DNA from: Kalmusia sp. IMI 367209
Lineage: Eukaryota > Ascomycota > Dothideomycetes > Pleosporales > Didymosphaeriaceae
Direction of reading: 5' to 3'
Length of the DNA: 64,000 nucleotides
Assembly: GCA_027946365.1 (NCBI GenBank)
Contig: JAPEUQ010000002.1
Location: 1,922,001 to 1,986,000, forward strand
The notes under the pieces: model-generated
What the model was told of the DNA's origin: nothing
The model's database searches: none
Seen by the model: the letters and a program-made list of their open reading frames with translations, nothing else
Program-made: the position numbers and the translations under genes
Shown here: positions 55,925-64,000 of the stretch, piece after piece
How positions within the stretch are numbered: the first letter of the stretch is position 1
Layout: the number at the start of each line of letters is the position of its first letter

Positions 55925-57735
55925 CTAGATTTTGCCCAAGATGATGTCAGCAGCCTGCTCCGCGATCGCATACACAGCAACTTGATAATGCGAAGCCAAA
56001 GGTTGCGGAATCTGCGCATTGTAAGCAGCCATCCACAACAGCCCAACGTCAGCCCATCCCAGACACTTACAATACTCGCGTCCACTACGCGAAGATTCCT
56101 CACACCCTTAACTCTCAACGACCCATCTACGACCTTCCCCATAGCCGCCGTCCCCGCAGGATGAAACACAGTTGAGCCACCAACTTTGATACGCCGATCG
56201 ATCGCTTCGTCTGTTGCCTCTGGGCCCAATTCAGCAACCGTAAAGCTATCAGGAATATGTTCCTCCATGACCAACTCTTTCCCCTCAGCAGTCTCGAACA
56301 TGAGGTGCGACTGCATCCGGTACCCTTGCCGCATGACGTGGCGATCTGTCTCTGTAGCGTAGTAGTTAGGGTCGATAACTGGCTGGTCAGCTGGATCTGT
56401 AGAACCGAGCGTGACTGATCCGCGAGATGTAGGCAGACACCCCATGTAGAACGTCATGATTGATGTGCCATCAAACGGGATCTGGAGACCGATGGCTTCC
56501 GCGCCGAGTGCAGCATACAGCAGATTCATCTCAAGATGACTCCGCGGCCCCTTGAGAAGCGGATGGTTGTCCGGCACAGGTCTACCTTCGTCCTGTTCGA
56601 TAGCTGCTTTCAAAGGCGCGAGGGGTATGGGCGTAGTGACGAGCCAGTCTACCGGACCACCCTTTTCGTAGTTGGACCCTGGGCCGCCGAAGAGCGGTGA
56701 GCCTAAGGCGAGGCCTTCCTCTGGATGACAGAGCTTCCAGTACCGGAAGAGCATCATGTGGTCGAATAGATTCTTGCCAACTTCAGGTAGATCGTGTATA
56801 ACAGGGATACCAAGTTTAGAGAGATTAGCTGCGTTGCCGATGCCAGATAATCTGCAAACGGTCAGGAGGATCTCTTGAAAATCCCGAATGAGATGACTTA
56901 CTGAAGAACCTGGGGTGTGCGGTACGCCCCCGCCGAAATGACAACCTGACCATCACTCTTCGTCCTACGGATCTCCCCATCATCCAACTCCACACCCACC
57001 GCAACATCCCCCTCGAAAACAACGCGGCGCACCAGCGTACCGGTCAGCACCTCCACTCCATCCAAAGTATAAACCTCACTCGTAATCTGCCTTTTCCCAT
57101 CCTTCCAATTCTCGACCAACTCCGCAATCCCCTGCGGTCGCCCCCCGTTCGCATCTTCAACTCTCTTCAAACCCTCTAAGCCTTCCCAAAGCTTTAACAC
57201 CCTCTCCCTAAGTGGAAACTTCCTCCCGGACGAACTCACTGACGCCGTGACAACCGGCCCATCAAATCCATGCTGGCTCGCGTCCCCCCGGTGATCAAAA
57301 TGAGTCTCGCAGCGCTTAAAATATGGCAGTAATCCCTCATAACTCCAGCGCTGGTCGCCTACTTCAGCAGCCCAAGCGTCATAATCCAATGCATCGCCAC
57401 GGATCCAGCCACCCGTGTTGATGATCGAGCCGCCTGAAAGGCCCTTAATGGCACAGTTATACTTTGGCTTACCATCTAAGTGCGTTTGAGGAACGGTGAA
57501 GTACTTCCAATCCAAGTCTGAGAAATGGAGGGAAGCTGCGTCGGCGGGGTCTGGAGGCGTGTTAGGGTGGTATGCATGCTCGGGAGAGGGAGGATATACT
57601 TTCGACGTTGGCGTGGCCTTTAACGTCGGGACCAGCCTCAACAAGAAGGATCGAAGATTCCGGCTTTTTTTCACGGAGGCGTGAGGCAAGGACGCACCCG
57701 GCGATGCCGCCGCCGACGATGATGAAGTCGGCCAT
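55925..57735 (-). CDS. GMC-family oxidoreductase (FAD-dependent alcohol/choline dehydrogenase-like)
   Basis: Four exons, 57735-57600, 57550-56902, 56851-56071 and 56011-55925, give 550 residues; introns of 49, 50 and 59 bp keep phases 1, 2 and 0. The N-terminal FAD-binding motif is DFIIVGGGIAGCVLASRL, with LLVEAGP for the ribose-binding end. The next signatures are GLSGGSIINTGGWIRG and ISAGAYRTPQVLQLSGIG (GMC signature 2). The C-terminal active-site region holds FHPAGTAAMG (catalytic His), then VRNLRVVDASIIPQPLASHY. Length and order match fungal GMC oxidases such as aryl-alcohol and glucose-methanol-choline enzymes. No signal peptide is seen, so it is probably intracellular, unlike the secreted ligninolytic ones. 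The convergent methyltransferase suggests a small metabolic pair, but this is only positional. Confidence 0.9.
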
Positions 57736-58456
57736 GATCTCTGGATCGGCGGGTGTATCGCTATGACATGCACGGATGTTGAGGTTCGGTGTAAATTGAA
57801 TTCAATGCAAGATACATAGAGGGTATTTATGGGGGCTTTCAGCTGCGAACTACGCCGCATTACGCCCGCAGTAGTGCTGATGGCCAGTCTTCATTGGCTG
57901 ATACGCTTAAACCCTTTCAGGCATGCAAACTGTACTTACATTCTACATCTGCTACTACACGCTTGAGCGCTCCTCACCGAAAGCCTTTCCATTCGAGTAC
58001 GTCAGAAATAGCTTATGCAGAGTGAGAATTAAGTTTTTGCTAAGGTCTGCTGATTGAACTACGTGTAAGCTAGCGGACTCGACCCGTTAAGTAATTGTGG
58101 GTCCGTTCGCGCATAGCCAAGATCAGAGTCATTATACAATGCGCCTGACTCGCATCCCTGAGCGATGCTCTGGATGGTCAGCTCAAGAAAGCGTACGTAC
58201 AATATCATACAATTACAAAGAATATCATATACTGAACATACGCGACCGACCAGCCAGCCATACCACTGCCAACAAAACGCCAGCGCAGGCAAAATACCAG
58301 ACATCAAGCGCTCATTTTCATCACCCTGTCACCCGAACACCAAGAACCACTTACTGCGTAATTCCTTTCAACGCCTGAAGCATAAGTCCAAAAATAACGC
58401 CTCGCGCCACACTTTCCACCTGTAGCGCATCAAACACCCTCCCGACCGCCTCACCA
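57736..58456. other. Intergenic region
   Basis: Spacer between the GMC gene start and the 3' end of the sorting-nexin gene. It contains the GMC promoter; no gene is supported. Confidence 0.5.
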
Positions 58457-61400
58457 CTAGCCGCGGCCCCCCATTACACTTGTCAACGCGGCCGGCATGC
58501 CCCGTTCAACAAGTGCCTTCCTCGCCCTCTTGCGCAACGTTTCTTTCTCTTCGGCGCTCATCTCCTTCGGCCAAGCCCGAAGCTCCTCCTCCGTGGGTAG
58601 CGCATTCACCCTGACCTTGCGGATATGGTACGCGAGCCCCGCATCGGACGTGTTCGCGTCGAGGGCCGTATCCTGTAGCAGGGTCTGGATGGAGGTGAGT
58701 TGCGGGTTTCCGGGACGCAGGAGGAAGGTTTTAGCGGCGTTGAGGAGCGTGCGGCGGAGGGTCCAAGCGGAGGAGAGGGTGTAAAGTTCGTTGATGGTGG
58801 CGAAGAAGAGTTCAATGAGAACGGTTGTTTCGTACTCGGAGAGGGGGGCGTGGGCAGCGCGCGGACGGGGCTGTGCCTTGTGTTTGGCCTCTGATGATGC
58901 CGTTGTGGGTACGGTGGTTTGAGATGGTGGGTTCGAAGAAGTGAGGGAGATGGCGGAGGGCCGGCGGGGAAGCGGGGGCACGGGGTCCGGTGCGATGGGC
59001 AGAGAGGTTGTGGATGCACGCGAGGGGTGGCGCGAGTGGTAGGGGTCGGAATAATCGTCGGATATTTCGGAGGGCATAGGCGGGAGATTGAGGATTTGGT
59101 CGCCGCCGAGTACGGGTGAGAGGTCCATGCTCTCGCGTCCTGAGGGCGCACGGCTGGCGCTGCGTGAGCCACCGTATAATGATGAGCGGCTTTTGAGCGC
59201 TTGCCGTCTCCGTCGGGATTGTAACTGGGTCGTCGCTCCATGGGTGCTTCACGCTGGGGCTGCTGGTCTATGATGGGTGAATTGGGGTTGCGTAGAGATT
59301 CCGTAGATGTCCGCTTGGCGGCAAAGGACATGGTGCTTTCCGAGCGAATGTGCGTCGGGAGCTCTGACACTGTGCTCTCAGCGCGTCCGTGCCGGGTTGT
59401 GATTGGGGTACTTTGAGACGCGGATGTTGACGTGCGGGATACGCTAGGGCTGTTAGACGTCGAGTCGCCTCGTTTCTTACCAGTCTTGGCACCGAACGGC
59501 GTTGCGACGCTGCCCAAGACGCCCGTTACGCCGCCAAAGAGCGCTTTTCCACCTCCAGCAACCTCTTTAGGTGCTTTGGTAAGAACGTCAATCATGCCTT
59601 TGCCCATAGTCTCAAAGCTTGACCAGGCCACAGACCACCTGCACCAGGTGACTTGCCAGACCCAATGTCCTTGTCGAGGAAGCGTTTCATGCCTTCGCTT
59701 TCAGCGAGCGGCTTGTATTGAACGGCGTCATTCAGATACCGTTCTAGTTCGCCGCGAAGCGAAGCCTTGGTGTGATTCTTCCACGTCGGCAAATCTTTGT
59801 GTGCTTCGACGAATCCGCTTGCGCCAGTAATGGGTGCTATTCGACGCAAAACTTCATGCAACGTCTCAAAATCTGCGTACTTTTTTGCAGACATCCAGCC
59901 CTTGTAATACTGCAGCGAAGGCTCAATTTGGATTAGATACTCGACGATCGGTTTATTTCTGATGATGCCTTTCTCGCCGGGCATAGCATCGTCAAAGATG
60001 GTCATTTTACAATTATGAAGCGTCAGTGGTGGAGGAGCAGGTGGCGGATTATCCATTAATGCCGTGGGAGGGGCATTAGGGACAAGCTGGTCGAAGCTGG
60101 TAAATGCTTCCTTCGGAAGCTCTTCGGATTTCTTTGTGGGGGATGGCGTGCGTGATTCCGATGCAGTCTGGTTTGTGATATTGGTGATCCCGAAGGCCGA
60201 CATGTCGCCCTCGACAAGTGTTTCGCTTTGAGATGAAGTCGGAGTTACGATCCCTTGTGTTGTGCTCTCGGATTGATCGTCAACTAGAGAAGAGTTTGAC
60301 GGAGTCTGGTGCTCTTTGAGTTTCTTGGCATCCTATGATATATAGTTAGTACATGTCTGAACCAGTTGTGCCCAGCAAGAAGCCATCTCAATGCCCCAGA
60401 ACTGATGTAGGAGTTGATACTCACCTCCTCGGCAATCATCTGATTCAACCTTTGCGCCTCCTGCATCGCATCATCCATAGCCTGTTGCGCCCTACTCACA
60501 ACCCGCTTATGCTTCTTCACCTCCTCAATATTTTCTTTGCTGTCCTTAGTATCCACGAGCGGTGAAGCCTCGACGCCAGCGTCAATAGCATTCATGAGCT
60601 CCGGTTCCCCCATCCTCAAGCAAATATACAATCCACCCATTAATCCACTCGGGTTTCGAGCAAGTAGTGACAATCATCTCCAGTACCACCTTTCCCAAGA
60701 TTTGATGGAGGAACTCCCGCGCCGGTTTGCAATTGTACGTCTTCGGTTCGAGGTAATTTTGCAATATGTCCTCCGCAACGCCGGCTAGTTGCTTAGTCTG
60801 GAACTCCGAGTCTAGTATAGTCGCTAACGTGCTATCCCGCTTCATTTTGAGGTACAGATCCACAGCTTCGGATGCAGTGTCGCCCGGAGCAGCCAAAATG
60901 GCGTTCGACAACTCAGAGAAAAATATAATCATGAACGAAGAGGATTTGGTCACAAAGTCGACAAATGTATCAGCCGGTCGCTTGCGGGAGAGGTGTGTAG
61001 ACATGGATATGAGAAACGCAGTCAAGGTCTGGCGACACGAGTTGGGAAAAAGAGTCTCGGTGGGAATGATAGGGTTGTACCACCACCTGTGTTCTATTAG
61101 ACGTGTGAATGTACATGGCTAGATCGCAAGCATACTTGACATAGTCGCGTATCACCGCGTCCGTCAGCTCCGTCAGCGCGGCCGCCGTCTCCGGGCGGAA
61201 GTCTGAAAAGTCCAGCTCCTGGCCAGAATACAGCTTGACGGTCGGGTCGGCATCGTCTTCATCTTTTCCGCCATCCTGAACCTTTTTGTCCCTCCATTCG
61301 AGCACCCTGTGTGCTATGTCTACTCCGAGCTCCCTCCGCCTTGCTTCCTGGCTCGTTTCGCCGCCAATATGACCGCGCGCATGGCTTTCCCAGGTAGCAT

Positions 61401-61719
61401 GCAAAGCCACACCGCCAACTACGCCTATCAGAATCAATCCGACTCTTCCCAGTATCAAGTACGTCCCCGCGCCTAGGCCGACCAAGCACGCGCCGAGCGT
61501 CTCATTGCTCGCCGTCGAGAGAAAGTGCAAAGCGCGGTCTACGAGCACCTTCCAGTCAATCGGCGGCGAAGTTTCCTTATCTTTTGGCGTGCTATCGGGC
61601 AATTGTGTCTTTTCGGAGGTAGCGGCAGCGGCAGTGGCAGCATCAGGCGCAAGCGGGTCGCCAGGTGCATCGCTCGGAGGTTCGCGGAGACTCGGCACGG
61701 ACTGAAAAGGGTCGCTCAT
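58457..61719 (-). CDS. Sorting-nexin-type protein with PXA, PX and nexin-C domains; three frame breaks
   Basis: Exons 61719-61136, 61086-60425 and 60332-58457, introns 49 and 92 bp, about 1040 residues. Domain order: a short N-terminal membrane hairpin (about residues 73-108, GACLVGLGAGTYLILGRVGL); a PXA domain beginning near YVKWWYNPIIPTETLFPNSC; a coiled linker (KKHKRVVSRAQQAMDDAMQE); a PX domain (KPIVEYLIQIEPSLQYYKGW, ADFETLHEVLRRIA); a Ser-rich linker; and a C-terminal nexin-C region (LSEYETTVLIELFFATINEL, SSAWTLRRTLLNAAKTF). This is the layout of Mdm1/SNX13-type endosome- or ER-tethering proteins. The frame breaks at the C run 60607-60611 (one G too many on the coding strand), the T run 59191-59194 (one base short) and near 59624-59630 (one short). 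With those corrections every exon sums to a whole number of codons. A conserved housekeeping gene is unlikely to be dead, so assembly error is favoured. Confidence 0.85.
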
Positions 61720-62014
61720 GGTGTCGCGTCGCATGCGCGCACATCGAGTTGTATACGGGGACACTTCAGTCCAGGCGTAGCAACAGGCGTGTATGTATCC
61801 GTGGGGTATCTAAGCGATCTGGCACGATCGCCAGGAGAACGTCGGGACCGTTTCAAGCCGCCCGTTGGCGCAGGCTTATTCTGGGACGCGGTTTCCCCTC
61901 GGAGAAACTGTTTCGCCGACGTTCGACGTCCCTTTCTCCCTTTTTGACCCCGACGCTAGGAAAAGCCACTGTGCATCTTGCTCATCACTTTGTACGACGC
62001 CCGACACCGCCGGT
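61720..62014. promoter_or_regulatory. Divergent promoter, sorting nexin and thioesterase genes
   Basis: The 295-bp interval between two head-to-head start codons; no specific site recognised. Confidence 0.4.
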
Positions 62015-62476
62015 ATGGCCTCTACGTTGCCTACAAATGACCCCGAAATCCTCGCGCACGTCGAGAACTTCTGGCAGGCCCGCCTGCCGCACAGCGCCAT
62101 CTACCAGCTCGTGCTCTCCGACGTCAAGTTCACGCATGCCTCCAAGGGCGTCGTACGGGCGCGCCTGGCACTAACCAAGAACCACGTCAATTCGCACGGT
62201 GGCATCCATGGCTCTGTGTCGGCCACAATAGTTGATTGGGTGGGCGGCCTGGCGATTGCGGCGTGGGACAACAGGTCTAAGACCGGTGTCAGCACAGATA
62301 TACACGTCACGTACCAAAGTTCTGCAAAGGACGGTGACGAGATCGAAATCGAAGGCGTTGCGAGCAAAGTGGGTGGCACGCTGGCCTTCACGACGTGTAC
62401 GATATACAAGGTTGTGGATGGCAAGGCGGGGCCCGTGGTCGCATCGGGTTCGCATACCAAGTTTGTCAAGGTCTAA
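62015..62476 (+). CDS. Hotdog-fold thioesterase (4HBT/PaaI-ACOT13-like)
   Basis: ATG 62015 opens a 153-residue intronless protein. The hotdog core is VRARLALTKNHVNSHGGIHG, SVSATIVDWVGGLAIAAWDN and then STDIHVTYQSSAKDGDEIEI. The HGG followed by an acidic residue (VDW) on the long helix gives the catalytic pattern of the PaaI/ACOT13 subgroup, which hydrolyse acyl-CoA esters. The substrate chain length is not readable. No clear mitochondrial or peroxisomal signal is present, although the C-terminus FVKV is not a PTS1. The frame is open upstream to 61865, but the upstream part does not look like family sequence. It is divergent from the sorting-nexin gene. Confidence 0.85.
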   Translation: MASTLPTNDPEILAHVENFWQARLPHSAIYQLVLSDVKFTHASKGVVRARLALTKNHVNSHGGIHGSVSATIVDWVGGLAIAAWDNRSKTGVSTDIHVTYQSSAKDGDEIEIEGVASKVGGTLAFTTCTIYKVVDGKAGPVVASGSHTKFVKV

Positions 62477-63435
62477 GGCCAGGGCTACCTTGGTTTGTGA
62501 GATGCGACAAGATTCAGCGTGTGCTATACGCCATCTTCTTTGGGCTATCATTCCTCGCTCCATGAATGACGGATTCCACTCGGATGGCGGAGAGAAAATA
62601 ACCTTTTGTTTTAGAACTCATCTTGAGCCTCACGGCGATGACGGCATGGAATAATAGAGGTTTAACATATATATAGATTCTAAATTGAACAAAGTTTGCT
62701 TCGAAGGCACTTCTATTGACTTTTAATTGCTCAATGCTTTCGATAAGGAATAAGTAGTGAATGTTTGTGTCGCTGCACGTGACTAGCTGTAGTATAAAGC
62801 AATTCGGCATGCGACTAGACTTAAGGACTTTGGTATCAATATACTACTATTTATGCTTCAGAAATCATTCCAATGTCAAAGATGGCATTGGTATGGGGAA
62901 CTGGCCAATATCCACATTCCATCCAACGTAAAACCCTATGGACTCAATACTACCTCCTACAACAGGCTGACGATAATCCAACAAATTCTACGAACTATAC
63001 CACCGCAGAATAATTGATGTTAGTTCTCCCTTTATTAATTTTCTTATCCTGTTCTCACGTAACGATTGGCAAATTTAATTTACCATTTCGATGGGGAAAG
63101 GCACTGCTTCGATGCGTTAGAACATTTACCTTGAAAGTGGTCTTTGACTGACTCTCAACCGGTTTGATATGTTATAACGTAACTCGTTCATCTGTAGGCG
63201 TATGGTGTACAACATGATGCGAACTTTCTTCTCTCTTCTTTTCTTTCATCATCGTCAGGACACGCAGGTCGCAAATTTAAAAAGCTTTACAGTGCGGTAG
63301 GATCTAGAGTGGCTAGATAATGTCTTGCATAACTGGCAAAACACTTTGAGACGGCCATTGAGCTAAATAGCGCATGCATGACGTACTATTTTCCCCCAGC
63401 ACAAACATGCGCAAGCACGCAATCCGAGCGGAACC
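62477..63435. other. Intergenic region, convergent 3' ends, AT-rich
   Basis: A 1 kb AT-rich stretch between the thioesterase and the helicase 3' end; only terminators are expected. Confidence 0.5.
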
Positions 63436-64000
63436 TCACTTAGCCTTCGCCCCACCCCTCTCCCTAATCCTCTCTTCTCTCTCCCACTTCTCCTCAAACA
63501 TCCTAAAGAGCAACCCCAACCATTCTCTCTCCCTCCCACTCAGCCCCCTTCCCGGATTCTTCCAACCAGTACCCAGCACCTCTTTCACCCTCCTCCTCAA
63601 CACCTTCAACGCAACCGCCGCCCTCCAATCCCTCACAGCGAACCGCAGCACATTGCCTGGAAGACTCACTACGCCAGCATGCAACTTGAAATCCACGTCC
63701 GCGGCCGCCATGACCAGCATGGGCAGCGCGTGCACGACAGACGTCGAGTGCGCGTTGTAAAACTTGTTAGAAGATTGCATGATGTGGTAGTAGGAAAGGT
63801 ATTTTGCGGTCGAGGGGTTGACGGGCGAGGCTTTGTTGACGGAGGTAGGGGACAAGCTAACGGTTTGGTTGTTGGTTATATTGCGCCAGCCTTTGCCCTC
63901 GCGGGTAAGGATCTTGGGATAGAAAGCTGCTGCAATGACGGAGGTGACGAGAATGTCGTTGTCCGAGTATGTGTCGTATTGCGGCGGGACTGTGACGAAG
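63436..64000 (-). CDS. DEAH-box ATP-dependent RNA helicase, C-terminal part (5' end outside window)
   Basis: The frame is open to the right edge and ends at TGA 63438-63436; about 188 residues are visible. The segment NDILVTSVIAAAFYPKILTR, then LSPTSVNKAS, KYLSYYHIMQSSNKFYNAHS and GVVSLPGNVLRFAVRDWRAA corresponds to the OB-fold domain that follows the HA2/winged-helix region in DEAH/RHA-type helicases. The nearest types by pattern are DHX29/DHX57-like and RNA helicase A-like proteins, which remodel RNA or ribosome-bound mRNA. The helicase core lies outside the window. The C-terminal tail (EEKWEREERIRERGG) is charged and probably helical. Confidence 0.85.
   Translation of the reverse strand, partial: FVTVPPQYDTYSDNDILVTSVIAAAFYPKILTREGKGWRNITNNQTVSLSPTSVNKASPVNPSTAKYLSYYHIMQSSNKFYNAHSTSVVHALPMLVMAAADVDFKLHAGVVSLPGNVLRFAVRDWRAAVALKVLRRRVKEVLGTGWKNPGRGLSGREREWLGLLFRMFEEKWEREERIRERGGAKAK

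Overview
This is nuclear DNA of a filamentous ascomycete (Pezizomycotina, plausibly a dothideomycete, although the class cannot be fixed from the sequence alone). The signs are spliceosomal introns mostly 45-60 bp long with GTRAGT-type donors and CTAAC/CTGAC branch points, Zn2Cys6 transcription factors, a HET-domain protein, a SAT4-type fungal rhodopsin-fold protein, DUF4419, and a fungal Nma111 protease with a UPF0357 protein.

The window splits into two halves. Bases 1 to about 33,000 are AT-richer and gene-poor, with 1-3.5 kb gene-free stretches and decayed genes; this looks like accessory sequence. Its left edge looks like the end of a terpenoid-type biosynthetic cluster: the 3' part of a geranylgeranyl diphosphate synthase (or of the prenyltransferase half of a chimeric terpene synthase), an AflR-like Zn2Cys6 regulator, a second Zn2Cys6 regulator, a 14-TM MFS exporter, a cytochrome P450 and an NmrA-like Rossmann protein. 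Beyond it lie a broken amino-acid permease, a divergent DUF4419/HET-domain pair, a SAT4-type membrane protein, a nitrilase, and a 1618-residue protein with a CorA-like C-terminal membrane domain.

Bases 33,000 to 64,000 are GC-richer and gene-dense, mostly with conserved cellular genes: OST3/OST6 oligosaccharyltransferase subunit, a coiled-coil protein, a second P450, a UPF0357 protein, a third Zn2Cys6 factor, a small basic Myb/SANT-like protein, Nma111/HtrA protease, an LCMT/TcmP-type methyltransferase convergent with a GMC oxidoreductase, a PXA-PX-nexin sorting protein, a hotdog thioesterase, and the 3' end of a DEAH-box helicase running off the right edge.

Most gene models were rebuilt exon by exon from splice signals and reading-frame continuity. 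Several genes, including apparently essential ones, carry one- or two-base frame breaks, nearly all in homopolymers or short repeats (MFS transporter twice, sorting nexin three times, coiled-coil gene once or twice, first P450 perhaps once). Uncorrected assembly indels are the simplest reading, but real inactivation of the accessory genes is not excluded. I did not find CRISPR, rRNA or tRNA genes. I did not find a wholly new system; the best leads are the truncated cluster with a palindromic candidate operator, the divergent DUF4419/HET pair with its own palindrome, and the giant CorA-like protein.
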